Shown: positions 1-7,814, numbered from the stretch's first letter. The stretch: DNA of 27,834 nucleotides from Desulfobacterales bacterium (GCA_030621655.1 JAUXHH010000002.1:1-27834); one strand, 5' to 3'. Numbers and translations are program-made. Notes: a model not told the origin generated them from the letters alone.

Positions 1-62
1 ATGCTCAAAAACTTTTCAATATCCTAACCCACTGATGGCTTGCAATCATTCTTTCATTGATC

Positions 63-767
63 ATGATACAAGATAATTTAACAGCAATAACCAATCGTAT
101 CACTGCAGCAGCTCTCCGCGCCAACAGGTCACCTGCTGATATAAAGTTGGTGGCTGTATCCAAACGTATGCCCAGCGAAAAAATCCTGCAGGCCATAGAA
201 AATGGTCACTATACTTTTGGAGAGAACTATGTCCAGGAGGCTCTTGAGAAAATATCTTTTATAAAAGAAAGCAAGGGTAAAAATGAAATTTCATTCCATT
301 TTATTGGAAAACTTCAATCCAACAAGGCCAGAAAAGCAGCAGAAATTTTTAATGTTATTGAAACAGTTGACAGTCTCAAACTTGCCAGAACACTCGAGAA
401 GCATCTCGCAACATTAAACAAAAATCTCGCAGCTTATCTCCAGGTGAATATAGGAAAGGAGAAACAAAGGTCAGGGGTGATGCCCGAAAATTGCGAGCAA
501 CTCTTACAAGAGCTTTCACAGTTTCAACACTTGAAGATAGTCGGTTTGATGACCATGCCGCCGTATTTTACTGATCCTGAGAAAGTACGGCCCTATTTCA
601 GACAACTTCGGCAATTATCAGAAAAACTGGCCATAAAAAGCCTAATAGGGCAATTCGGGCCGGTTGAATTATCCATGGGCATGTCAGGCGATTTTGAAAT
701 TGCCATAGAAGAAGGAGCCACTGTAATTCGTATTGGTACTGCCATTTTTGGTTCACGTGAACGTTAA
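63..767 (+). CDS. yggS: YggS/PROSC family PLP homeostasis protein
   Basis: This protein binds pyridoxal 5'-phosphate and is known as a cytosolic B6-homeostasis factor with no demonstrated enzymatic activity. It has an alanine-racemase-type TIM barrel with no second domain. The PLP lysine lies in the motif VAVSKRM near residue 34, followed by the family motif FGENYVQEA. Further matches are FHFIGKLQSNKAR in the middle and LSMGMSGDFEIAIEEGAT near the C-terminus, which binds the PLP phosphate. Length (about 234 aa) is normal for the family. The start is ambiguous: TTG at 57 and ATG at 63 are in frame and neither has a convincing Shine-Dalgarno sequence; I chose the ATG. The next gene (ugd) starts 97 bases downstream on the same strand, and nothing ties the two functionally. 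Confidence 0.93.
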   Translation: MIQDNLTAITNRITAAALRANRSPADIKLVAVSKRMPSEKILQAIENGHYTFGENYVQEALEKISFIKESKGKNEISFHFIGKLQSNKARKAAEIFNVIETVDSLKLARTLEKHLATLNKNLAAYLQVNIGKEKQRSGVMPENCEQLLQELSQFQHLKIVGLMTMPPYFTDPEKVRPYFRQLRQLSEKLAIKSLIGQFGPVELSMGMSGDFEIAIEEGATVIRIGTAIFGSRER

Positions 768-864
768 TCTTTGCATTCATAGTCAAGGGGAATTATGGTA
801 GTACGCAATCTCACTTTTTTCGACAATTCATATTCTGAAAATTATATAAAACTGGAGTTGTGAA

Positions 865-2175
865 ATGAAAATTACCATCATTGGTGCAGGGTATGTAGGG
901 CTTGTGACAGGCACGTGCTTTTCTGAGTTTGGTCATGAGGTTATCTGCATTGACAAGGACAGGCAAAGAATCAAGGAACTCCAATCAGGCAATATCCCTC
1001 TATATGAACCGGGTTTGGATTACCTGGTCATGAAGAACATTCAGGAGCAGCGTTTAACCTTTGATACGGATCCAGTCGAAGGTGTTTCTTGGGCTGATGC
1101 GATATTTATTGCAGTGGGCACTCCTTCAAGCAGACGTGGAGACGGTTATGCGAACCTGTCATTTATCTACGAGGCTGCCGAGGAAATAGCCCCCCTTCTG
1201 AACGGTTACACATTAATAGTCACTAAAAGTACTGTCCCGGTCGGCACTGCCAGGCAGATCGCCAGAATCATAAATGAAACAAATCCAGGGGCTGAATTTG
1301 ATATTGCCTCCAACCCGGAATTTCTGCGGGAAGGTGCTGCAATAAACGACTTTATGAGGCCTGACCGGGTCGTGATAGGCGTAGAATCGGCCCGTGCTGC
1401 TGATATTCTTCGAGAAATATATAAGCCATTATACCTCATTGAAACCCCGATTGTTCAAACAGATATTGAGACTGCAGAACTGATTAAATATGCAGCCAAT
1501 GCCTTTCTTGCCGTAAAAATCAGTTATATTAACGAAATGGCAGCCTTATGTGAAAATTACGGTGCTGATATCATTAAATTGGCTAAGGCAGTCGGTTTAG
1601 ACGGACGAATCGGCGGCAAGTTTTTGCATCCGGGACCAGGATACGGAGGATCATGTTTCCCTAAAGATACCCTCGCACTTATCAGAATGGCACAGGAACA
1701 AGGAGCAGGAGCCCGTATCGTTGAAGCTGCCGTCGAAGTTAATGCAGCCCAGAAAGCTCGGATGATAAAAAAAATCCGTGACAGCCTCGGTGGAGATGAA
1801 GCCGGCAAGGTCATCGGTGTTCTGGGTCTTACTTTTAAACCGGAAACAGATGATATGCGTGATGCACCTTCTTTGACCATATTGCCTGCCCTGCTGGAAA
1901 AAGGTGCAAAAATACAGGTCCATGACCCCAAGGGAATGGATGAAGCATCTCAATTCCTTCCCGCAGGAATTACCTACAAAGACACCCCATATCAGGTCTG
2001 TGAGGGAGCAGATGCCCTGATACTCATGACGGAATGGAACCAATACAGGGCACTTGATTTTGACAGGATAAAATCCCTCATGAAAGAATCGTTATTAATC
2101 GATCTCAGAAATGTATATGACCCGGAAGCATTAAAAGAGATTGGCTTTCGATATGTTGGGGTTGGGAGATCCTGA
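865..2175 (+). CDS. ugd: UDP-glucose 6-dehydrogenase
   Basis: It oxidises UDP-glucose to UDP-glucuronate with two NAD+, feeding surface polysaccharide synthesis. The N-terminal Rossmann fold opens with the dinucleotide-binding motif IGAGYVGL (residues 5-12). The central domain has LIKYAANAFLAVKISYINE with the conserved lysine at about residue 208. The catalytic cysteine is C264 in GGSCFPKDT. The C-terminal UDP-binding domain contains GLTFKPETDDMRDAPS. At 436 aa it matches bacterial UGD length. A Shine-Dalgarno GGAG (853-856) sits 8 bases before the ATG. A possible promoter TCGACA (820-825), 17 bases, TATATA (843-848) lies just upstream, but it would leave almost no leader, so I do not list it separately. 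A strong hairpin terminator follows the stop. It could instead act on a relative such as UDP-ManNAc, but the motif set fits UDP-glucose best. Confidence 0.95.
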   Translation: MKITIIGAGYVGLVTGTCFSEFGHEVICIDKDRQRIKELQSGNIPLYEPGLDYLVMKNIQEQRLTFDTDPVEGVSWADAIFIAVGTPSSRRGDGYANLSFIYEAAEEIAPLLNGYTLIVTKSTVPVGTARQIARIINETNPGAEFDIASNPEFLREGAAINDFMRPDRVVIGVESARAADILREIYKPLYLIETPIVQTDIETAELIKYAANAFLAVKISYINEMAALCENYGADIIKLAKAVGLDGRIGGKFLHPGPGYGGSCFPKDTLALIRMAQEQGAGARIVEAAVEVNAAQKARMIKKIRDSLGGDEAGKVIGVLGLTFKPETDDMRDAPSLTILPALLEKGAKIQVHDPKGMDEASQFLPAGITYKDTPYQVCEGADALILMTEWNQYRALDFDRIKSLMKESLLIDLRNVYDPEALKEIGFRYVGVGRS

Positions 2176-2188
2176 TTTTTTCACTAAA

Positions 2189-2223
2189 AAAGGCTCTTTC
2201 CGTAGAGGCAGGAAAGAGCCTTT
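2189..2223. terminator. Bidirectional intrinsic terminator between ugd and the PxxKW gene
   Basis: A perfect 13-bp inverted repeat (arms 2189-2201 and 2211-2223, AAAGGCTCTTTCC / GGAAAGAGCCTTT) flanks a 9-base loop. Read on the minus strand, the stem runs straight into a T-rich stretch (TTTTTT region, 2185-2191), typical of a rho-independent terminator. Read on the plus strand, the stem ends in TTT but the following tract is poorer. It lies exactly between two convergent genes and probably serves both, more strongly the minus-strand one. Confidence 0.85.
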
Positions 2224-2248
2224 GCGTTAAAAATCATTCATTAAAATA

Positions 2249-2464
2249 TTATTTGCCGGAAGCTCTCTTTGATGCCTTCAACGGATTTACTCTAACCTTT
2301 TGAACAACTATCTCGGGCTTGGCGTGGGTGGCAAAATTACAAAAACCATTGCGCCATTTGGCCCCAGGGTTTGAATAGGTTTTACAAAATTTTTCATTGT
2401 CCTCGACAATGATTCTTGCACATCCATCACATTTTTCAATTATCGGTTTAAAAAAACTCTGCAT
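2249..2464 (-). CDS. PxxKW family cysteine-rich small protein
   Basis: A 71-residue protein with four cysteines (C12, C15, C27, C42) in a CxxC...C...C pattern and the signature P33-G-A-K-W37. This matches what I know as the PxxKW family of small cysteine-rich proteins found mainly in sulfate-reducing and related Desulfobacterota. The function is unknown; the cysteines suggest a metal or iron-sulfur site, which is inference. The basic C-terminus (KVRVNPLKASKRASGK) is also typical. AAGGAG (2474-2479) lies 9 bases before the ATG on the minus strand, and a strong terminator follows the stop, so this looks like a monocistronic, genuinely expressed gene. There is no signal peptide or membrane segment. 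Confidence 0.82.
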   Translation of the reverse strand: MQSFFKPIIEKCDGCARIIVEDNEKFCKTYSNPGAKWRNGFCNFATHAKPEIVVQKVRVNPLKASKRASGK

Positions 2465-2564
2465 GATATCTGACTCCTTCTGGAATAATTACTGAATATC
2501 GATTTAAATGTTTTTTCTATCTCAATAGCTATTAATTGAAATATTAATTTATAAAACCATACAA

Positions 2565-2580
2565 TGGCACATTATTTGCT
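2565..2580 (+). promoter_or_regulatory. Sigma-54 (RpoN) promoter upstream of pilC
   Basis: The sequence TGGCAC, five bases, TTGCT matches the -24/-12 consensus TGGCAC-N5-TTGCW with correct spacing, including both invariant GG and GC pairs. It points at pilC, whose start codon is about 240 bases downstream. Type IV pilus genes are RpoN-controlled in several proteobacteria, which fits. No activator site was recognised, although the inverted repeat at 2662-2732 is nearby. A chance match in AT-rich DNA is possible but unlikely for this many fixed bases. Confidence 0.68.
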
Positions 2581-2661
2581 TTAAAAAATGCACCATAAAA
2601 TAGATTTTAAACTTAAGATGCAAAACAATGTATTTTATTAAAAATTATTAACATTGTCAAC

Positions 2662-2732
2662 AAACGAAACACATCAGCATTCAACATCGAAATGGAGTAA
2701 CTGCACTATTGTTTTAATATATTGTTTCGTTT
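2662..2732. repeat. Inverted repeat in the pilC leader
   Basis: AAACGAAACA (2662-2671) is repeated in inverted form as TGTTTCGTTT (2723-2732), separated by 51 bases. The arms are perfect over 10 bp. Overlapping and flanking them, TTGTCAACA occurs as a direct repeat at 2654-2662 and 2745-2753. The pair lies between the sigma-54 promoter and pilC, so it could be a regulator-binding pair or form a large leader hairpin. No known operator was recognised. Confidence 0.5.
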
Positions 2733-2823
2733 AAAATTAAATACTTGTCAACATAAGAATAAATAAGTAAATAATTCTCCTATCTGCTGTTAGCCTTAAT
2801 TTCACCTGAAGAGAGGAAAACAA

Positions 2824-4032
2824 ATGCCACATTTTATCTGGAAAGGAAAAAATTCATACGGTGAAAAACGAAAAGGCGTTATTGAGGCGCCCAATATTGA
2901 TTCAGCTCGAGGCCATCTAAAAAAAATCAGGATCACCACGACTAAAATCAAAGAAAAGCCAAAAGATCTCTTTGAAAATGTCGAGATGTTCAAACCCAAG
3001 GTTACCGGTAAGGATGTTGTTGTTTTTACCAGGCAGCTTTCCACCATGATCGATGCAGGCCTCCCCTTGGTGCAGGGCTTGGAAATACTCGGTAACCAAC
3101 AGGAAAACCCCACATTCAAAAAGATTATTCTTCAGGTACGTAGTGATGTTGAAACCGGAACCACCTTTGCAGATGCCTTAAAAAAACACCCAAAAGTCTT
3201 TGATACACTTTTCTGCAATATGGTTGAGGCAGGTGAGATTGGCGGTATCCTTGATACGATTCTGTCACGACTTTCCATTTTTATGGAAAAGAGCATGGTC
3301 CTCAAAAAGCGGGTCAAGGGTGCTATGACCTACCCAATCATCTGTCTTTGTATTTCGATAGTTATCCTTGGTATTATTCTGATTTTTGTTGTCCCGGTTT
3401 TTGATAAAATGTTTGCTGATTTTGGCTCTGCACTGCCCGTTCCTACCCAGATCGTTGTAAATATAAGTAATTTTGCAAAACACAACTTTCTATATGGAAT
3501 TGCCTTCGTTGCATTTGCCATATTTGCCTTTAAAAAGTTTTATGCTACCGAAAGAGGGGAAAAGAAAATTGATGCTTTGCTCCTTGAATTCCCTGTTTTC
3601 GGCGATCTCATCCGCAAGGTTGCAGTGGCGAAATTTGCCAGAACCCTTGGCACCATGCTGAAAAGTGGTGTGCCGATTCTTGAAAGCCTCCAGGTTGTGG
3701 CGCGGACCGCAGGCAATAAGGTTATTGAAATAGCTATTTTCCGAACATCTGACGCTATCAGTGAAGGTCGCCCTATTGCTGAACCTCTTGAGGAAACAGG
3801 TGTTTTTCCAAGCATGGTTGTCCAGATGATTAATGTTGGTGAGGCAGTTGGTGCGCTTGACGCTATGCTTGAAAAAATTGCCGACTTCTATGATGAGGAG
3901 GTTGACCAGGCAGTGGACAATCTAACTGCAATGATAGAACCTTTTATGATGGTTTTTCTTGGTGGCATGATCGGTGGACTTGTTGTAGCGATGTATCTTC
4001 CCATCTTTAAGATGGGTGAGGTTGTCGGCTAG
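2824..4032 (+). CDS. pilC: Type IV pilus inner-membrane platform protein PilC
   Basis: PilC is the polytopic inner-membrane platform on which the PilB and PilT ATPases act to extend and retract type IV pili. The N-terminal residues (FIWKGKNSYGEKRKGVIEA) are the usual PilC/GspF leader. Two T2SSF domains follow: residues about 65-190, beginning FTRQLSTMIDAGLPLVQGLEIL, and about 270-395, with FARTLGTMLKSGVPILESLQVV. Membrane segments are predicted at about 172-197, 220-240 and 375-398. The ending AMYLPIFKMGEVVG favours T4P PilC over GspF. Length (402 aa) is normal. GAGAGG lies shortly before the ATG. No pilB, pilT, pilM or pilin gene is adjacent; enolase begins 30 bases downstream. Confidence 0.92.
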   Translation: MPHFIWKGKNSYGEKRKGVIEAPNIDSARGHLKKIRITTTKIKEKPKDLFENVEMFKPKVTGKDVVVFTRQLSTMIDAGLPLVQGLEILGNQQENPTFKKIILQVRSDVETGTTFADALKKHPKVFDTLFCNMVEAGEIGGILDTILSRLSIFMEKSMVLKKRVKGAMTYPIICLCISIVILGIILIFVVPVFDKMFADFGSALPVPTQIVVNISNFAKHNFLYGIAFVAFAIFAFKKFYATERGEKKIDALLLEFPVFGDLIRKVAVAKFARTLGTMLKSGVPILESLQVVARTAGNKVIEIAIFRTSDAISEGRPIAEPLEETGVFPSMVVQMINVGEAVGALDAMLEKIADFYDEEVDQAVDNLTAMIEPFMMVFLGGMIGGLVVAMYLPIFKMGEVVG

Positions 4033-4062
4033 AAATAAATACATAAACGAAAAAGGTATTTT

Positions 4063-5352
4063 ATGGGTGAGCTAATAGGTATTCTTGGTAGGGAAATCCT
4101 TGATTCCCGTGGCAATCCAACTGTTGAGGTGGATGTGTACCTTGATTCAGGCGTTATGGGAAGAGCCCTTGTGCCTTCCGGTGCATCTACCGGCAAACGG
4201 GAAGCTCTCGAACTGCGTGATACCAGAAAAAAAAGATACCTGGGAAAAGGCGTGCAACAGGCTGTTACCAATGTAAATGAAATTATCGGCCCTGCCCTCA
4301 TTGGTATGGAATCCACCCAGCAGGTAAGCATTGATGAAACAATGCTGAAGCTTGACAATACTGAGAACAAGAAAAAACTCGGAGCAAATGCCATTCTTGG
4401 TGTATCCATGGCTGTGGCAAGGGCGTCTGCTATTGAATTGGATTTACCTTTATACAGTTACCTCGGTGGGGTAAACGCCAAAATGCTACCGGTCCCCATG
4501 ATGAACGTTTTAAACGGCGGGGCCCATGCTGACAACAATGTTGACATACAGGAATTCATGATTATGCCTGTCGGGGCACCTTCGTTTACAGAAGCGCTTC
4601 GCTCAGGAGTTGAAGTTTTTCATAGCTTAAAAAGTGTATTAAAAAAAGCAGGCCACCAGACTGCGGTTGGAGATGAAGGCGGTTTTGCCCCGAATCTCAG
4701 ATCAAATGAGGAAGCAATGGAGTCCCTGCTGGAAGCCATCCAACAGGCTGGTTACAAACCGGGAAAGGATATTTTCATTGCCTTGGATGTTGCGGCCAGT
4801 GAACTCTATAATGCCAAAGACAAATGCTATGTCCTGTCGGCAGAGAAAAAAAAGAAGAAAACAGCGACTCAGCTTATCAGGTTTTATGCTGACTGGGTCA
4901 AAAAATACCCACTGATTTCCATTGAGGACGGCCTGGATGAAAGTGACTGGGATGGCTGGGCTGAACTCTCTGCACAATTAGGAGACAAGGTACAGTTGGT
5001 GGGAGACGATATCTTCGTTACAAACACAAAAATTCTCGCAAAGGGTATTGCAAAAGATATTGCCAACTCAATTCTTATAAAACTGAACCAGATAGGCACG
5101 GTGACTGAAACCATGGACGCAGTTGCGATGGCACACAGGGCCCGCTACACAGCAGTTATCTCGCATCGCTCAGGAGAGACCGAAGACACCACCATAGCTG
5201 ACCTAGCAGTTGCTCTCAATACCGGCCAGATTAAAACAGGTGCACCCTCACGAACCGATAGGGTTGCAAAATATAACCAACTCTTACGCATTGAAGAGGA
5301 ACTCGGCGCAACTGCAATCTACGCCGGCACAACAGACATTCTCGCAAAGTAA
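4063..5352 (+). CDS. eno: Enolase (phosphopyruvate hydratase)
   Basis: Cytosolic glycolytic enzyme interconverting 2-phosphoglycerate and phosphoenolpyruvate with Mg2+. The N-terminal domain has REILDSRGNPTVEVDV and the mobile loop SGASTGKREA. The catalytic acid is E205 in VGDEGGFAPN and the catalytic base is K340 in ILIKLNQIGTVTET. The signature SHRSGETEDTTIADLAVA is intact. Length (429 aa) is normal. The lysine run in AEKKKKKTA is slightly unusual but sits in a variable loop. The start has a weak AAAGG. With only 30 bases after pilC and no terminator between them, the two are probably co-transcribed; eno may also have its own promoter, which I did not see. Confidence 0.97.
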   Translation: MGELIGILGREILDSRGNPTVEVDVYLDSGVMGRALVPSGASTGKREALELRDTRKKRYLGKGVQQAVTNVNEIIGPALIGMESTQQVSIDETMLKLDNTENKKKLGANAILGVSMAVARASAIELDLPLYSYLGGVNAKMLPVPMMNVLNGGAHADNNVDIQEFMIMPVGAPSFTEALRSGVEVFHSLKSVLKKAGHQTAVGDEGGFAPNLRSNEEAMESLLEAIQQAGYKPGKDIFIALDVAASELYNAKDKCYVLSAEKKKKKTATQLIRFYADWVKKYPLISIEDGLDESDWDGWAELSAQLGDKVQLVGDDIFVTNTKILAKGIAKDIANSILIKLNQIGTVTETMDAVAMAHRARYTAVISHRSGETEDTTIADLAVALNTGQIKTGAPSRTDRVAKYNQLLRIEEELGATAIYAGTTDILAK

Positions 5353-5569
5353 CACTTGAAAATATGCCTGATAAACACTATTTTTATGCACAAGTTTTCC
5401 TCTTTACTCAGTCCACAACTCACGCTACAGACTTATAAAAGCTTTTCAGCCAATAAAGATTACATCCTGACCTGAAACAAGAGCAACTGAATATCTTTTT
5501 CAGTTCTTGACAAATAGCAATAATTTTGATTAGTTGGCTATTATATATTAAAAAGGAGGACCTTGAAAT

Positions 5570-5854
5570 ATGACTCTTACAAAGGCAGACCTTGTCCAAA
5601 AGGTGTACAAAAGCCACGACAACCTGACTAAAGCTCAGGCAACTCAGGCTGTCGAGGCCATGCTGAGTACTATGAAAAACTGCATGGCCAGTGGGGAAGA
5701 ACTTCTTATCAGTGGTTTTGGTAAATTCAACGTCAAGGATAAAAATGCCAGAAGGGGAAGAAACCCTCAGACAGGCCAGGAACTTATCCTTGAGCCAAGA
5801 CGGGTTATTACTTTTAAACCATCCGGGATACTTCGTACAAAGATTAACGATTAA
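5570..5854 (+). CDS. ihfA: IHF alpha/HU family DNA-binding protein
   Basis: A 94-aa nucleoid protein of the DNABII family that bends DNA as a dimer. The N-terminal helices (TKADLVQKVYKSHDNLTKAQA) precede the beta core ISGFGKFNVKDKNARRGRNP. The intercalating arm motif is RNPQTGQ, where R-N-P is the conserved tip. The tail RRVITFKPSGILRTKIND is closer to IHF alpha than to HU, but the subtype call is moderate. A strong AAGGAGG (5553-5559) precedes the ATG. The preceding 217-base gap contains TTGACA (5507-5512) next to a 6-bp inverted repeat (5485-5505), which may be promoter elements, though no well-placed -10 was found. A terminator follows, so it seems monocistronic. Confidence 0.88.
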   Translation: MTLTKADLVQKVYKSHDNLTKAQATQAVEAMLSTMKNCMASGEELLISGFGKFNVKDKNARRGRNPQTGQELILEPRRVITFKPSGILRTKIND

Positions 5855-5911
5855 CTCCCATTTATAAAGCCTTGATTCTGTATCAAGGTTCATTGCATTG
5901 CTTTATATCTT

Positions 5912-5957
5912 AAGGAGGTTTTTCACTTAAAGAAATGCCTCCTTTCTACTTTTTTTC
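5912..5957 (+). terminator. Intrinsic terminator downstream of ihfA
   Basis: AAGGAGG (5912-5918) pairs with CCTCCTT (5938-5944), and the inner segment can extend the stem (TTTTC with GAAA). A T-rich run follows (5951-5956). The hairpin lies 58 bases after the ihfA stop and just before the next gene. The left arm resembles a Shine-Dalgarno sequence, but no start codon follows it. Confidence 0.65.
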
Positions 5958-5966
5958 AATTGTATA

Positions 5967-6929
5967 ATGAATCAGCACATATGTCCTAAAAGTCTCGATA
6001 CTTCACTGATTGACTTTGCAGATTTTTCCTACTCCATTTCCCCTGACAGAGAAACCATTCTTAATGAATCATTTACAAAATCCATTGTCAGACATGGCAT
6101 CCTGCACCCTCCTATCGTCAAGGAGATACAGCCGAAATCATATGTAATAGTTGCCGGGAGAAAAAGACTCTCTGCCTTTCGCACTCTTTTTCCGAAAGAA
6201 AAATTATGTATCTGCATGATAATCCGGGCTCAGATGCCCCGAATAGATATTTTTTCTCTTCTACTTGAAGAAATTCTCACCAGCAGACAACTTACACCTA
6301 TTGAAAAGGCCATTTTCTTACAAAAAATATCCCCATTGATTGATGAAAAACATATTGTAAAAGAGTTCCTGCCACGCATCGGTCTTCCTCCTGACCCCTT
6401 CTCTATGAAGCAGAGTATTATGTTGCTCAATCTTGAAGAGCCTCTTATCCGTGCCATACACCAAGGTAATATTAATGAAAAAGTGGCGCTGGACATTTTA
6501 CCCCTTTCTGCAAAAGACAGACAGGCAGTCTTTCAAATAATCTCATCCCTGCAGTTTAGTGTCAGCAATCAGAAAAAACTGTTGAATATATGCAGGGAGT
6601 TGGCCAGCCGTGAGAACAAAACTATTGCTGCGATATTAGAAGATAAAGGAGTGCAGGACATCCTCAATCATCAGGAGGCCAACCCACCTCAGAAAACAAA
6701 AAATCTCATGAACCGGCTCTCCCGAAAATATATGCCCAGAAGCAGTCACGCGGCAGATGAATTCAAACGTTTTGCTGCCTCAATGCACTTACCCCAAAAT
6801 GTATCTGTTGATCACACCCCTTTCTTTGAGGATGACTCGGTCACTCTTTCAATAACCTTTTCAAATAGAGAATCTGTTCAAAATGCCTGGGAAAAAATCA
6901 AAAGGACAGTTCGAAATCAAAGCAATTGA
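5967..6929 (+). CDS. Orphan ParB/Spo0J-like protein
   Basis: This 320-aa protein has an N-terminal ParB-type domain: SIVRHGILHPPIVKEI (about residues 38-53) followed by YVIVAGRKRLSAFR (about 56-69), corresponding to the ParB box where the nucleotide contacts lie. The middle (about 95-215) is helical, with LTPIEKAIFLQKI resembling the start of a ParB HTH region. The C-terminal 100 residues are not recognised. No parA gene is adjacent and no parS-like palindrome was seen nearby, so a role in chromosome partition is not supported; DNA binding is plausible. There is no Shine-Dalgarno sequence before the ATG, and the start codon overlaps a TATAAT-like string (5963-5968). Its end overlaps the next gene by 47 bases, suggesting translational coupling. 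Confidence 0.72.
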   Translation: MNQHICPKSLDTSLIDFADFSYSISPDRETILNESFTKSIVRHGILHPPIVKEIQPKSYVIVAGRKRLSAFRTLFPKEKLCICMIIRAQMPRIDIFSLLLEEILTSRQLTPIEKAIFLQKISPLIDEKHIVKEFLPRIGLPPDPFSMKQSIMLLNLEEPLIRAIHQGNINEKVALDILPLSAKDRQAVFQIISSLQFSVSNQKKLLNICRELASRENKTIAAILEDKGVQDILNHQEANPPQKTKNLMNRLSRKYMPRSSHAADEFKRFAASMHLPQNVSVDHTPFFEDDSVTLSITFSNRESVQNAWEKIKRTVRNQSN

Positions 6930-7761
6930 GCACTGCCTGCAACATTGCGGCAACTCAGATATCCGGGACATTCTTAAAGTCGCTGTAGTTGCGGCAAAGC
7001 AGGCAGGGACTATCCTGCTCGAGCGCTATGAGAAACCACATCATATACAGCATAAGGGTTCTATTGATATTGTAACGGAAGCAGATCTCGCTTCAGAAGA
7101 ATTGATTCTTGCTGTATTAAACAAGTATATGCCTGGAACAAAAATACTTTCCGAAGAATCGTTCTCTTCCTATAATAATATACCGGATGAGCCGATCTGG
7201 ATCATTGATCCACTTGATGGAACGACCAACTTTGCCCATAACTTTCCCTGGTTCAGTGTCTCTATAGCCTTTCATGATAAAGGTAAAAGTCAGGTTGGCG
7301 TCATTTTCTGTCCCATTCAGAATGAATTGTTCTGTGCCACATTGACTGGTGGGGCATGGTTGAATGACCAACGCATAAAAGTTTCAGAGGTGGAGGTATT
7401 ACAAGAAGCCCTGGTGGCAACCGGCTTTCCCTATGATGTTCAGGAAAGACCTGACAGTATAGTAGCAATGCTCAAGGCAGTCTTGACTCATTCCCAGGGA
7501 ATCAGAAGGCCGGGCGCGGCCACTCTGGATCTTGCCTATCTGGCCTGTGGCAGACTGGATGCATTCTGGGAGGTTGGACTCAAGCCCTGGGACACGGCTG
7601 CCGGTTATTTGCTTGTTGAAGAAGCAGGGGGAATCCTGTCAAGCTTCAACGGAAATCCCTTCTCACCTTTCAGTCCCGAACTCCTGGCATCAAACAGTCT
7701 GCTCCATAAGGATCTTATCACCCTGCTTTATGAATTCAGCACTGTTGCAGTACAGATTTAA
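6883..7761 (+). CDS. Inositol monophosphatase family protein
   Basis: A Mg2+-dependent sugar or inositol phosphatase of the IMPase/SuhB family. Metal-binding residues are visible: E91-E92 in SEESF, D109 and D112 in DPLDGTTNF, and D237 in WDTAAG; ITEAD-type sequence VTEADLASEE lies at about residue 65. Length is 292 aa against about 267 for SuhB because the N-terminus has some 30 extra residues. ATG 6883 is the only ATG before the conserved fold, so it is kept, although a near-cognate internal start cannot be excluded. Substrate specificity (inositol-1-phosphate, fructose-1,6-bisphosphate or other) cannot be read from the sequence. It overlaps the ParB-like gene by 47 bases and is probably co-transcribed with it. 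Confidence 0.9.
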   Translation: MPGKKSKGQFEIKAIEHCLQHCGNSDIRDILKVAVVAAKQAGTILLERYEKPHHIQHKGSIDIVTEADLASEELILAVLNKYMPGTKILSEESFSSYNNIPDEPIWIIDPLDGTTNFAHNFPWFSVSIAFHDKGKSQVGVIFCPIQNELFCATLTGGAWLNDQRIKVSEVEVLQEALVATGFPYDVQERPDSIVAMLKAVLTHSQGIRRPGAATLDLAYLACGRLDAFWEVGLKPWDTAAGYLLVEEAGGILSSFNGNPFSPFSPELLASNSLLHKDLITLLYEFSTVAVQI

Positions 7762-7784
7762 TTTTATTGACCGATCCAATAATC

Positions 7785-7814
7785 TTGGGAAAATATCACC
7801 CTTTATTGTATAAA
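7785..7814 (+). promoter_or_regulatory. Candidate sigma-70 promoter for mltB
   Basis: TTGGGA (7785-7790), an 18-base spacer and TATAAA (7809-7814) form a plausible promoter about 50 bases before mltB. The -10 lies inside a 16-base string, ATTGTATAAATAATCA (7805-7820), repeated exactly upstream of wspA at 12644-12659. Confidence 0.5.

Larger units (their letters stand above)
2465..2823. other. AT-rich divergent intergenic region
   Basis: These 359 bases contain no credible gene. They separate the minus-strand PxxKW gene from plus-strand pilC and hold a sigma-54-type promoter (2565-2580), a 10-bp inverted repeat (arms 2662-2671 and 2723-2732) and a 9-bp direct repeat TTGTCAACA (2654-2662 and 2745-2753). 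The rest is AT-rich with no stable hairpin that I can see. The predicted pilC leader is long, about 230 nt. Confidence 0.7.

Noticed and set aside
1..62. Tail of an upstream gene
   Set aside because: Two frames stop at 25-33 and could be ends of upstream genes, but too little sequence is present to support any call.
1557..2043. Two overlapping open frames of over 120 codons on the minus strand inside ugd
   Set aside because: Both are antisense to well-conserved ugd sequence, overlap each other, and give non-protein-like translations.
5507..5544. Sigma-70 promoter TTGACA for ihfA
   Set aside because: The -35 is perfect, but no acceptable -10 lies 16-18 bases downstream; the best candidate, TATTAT, is 26 bases away.
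5967..6929. A chromosome partition (parAB) locus
   Set aside because: No parA neighbour and no parS-like palindrome found; only a ParB-like domain.
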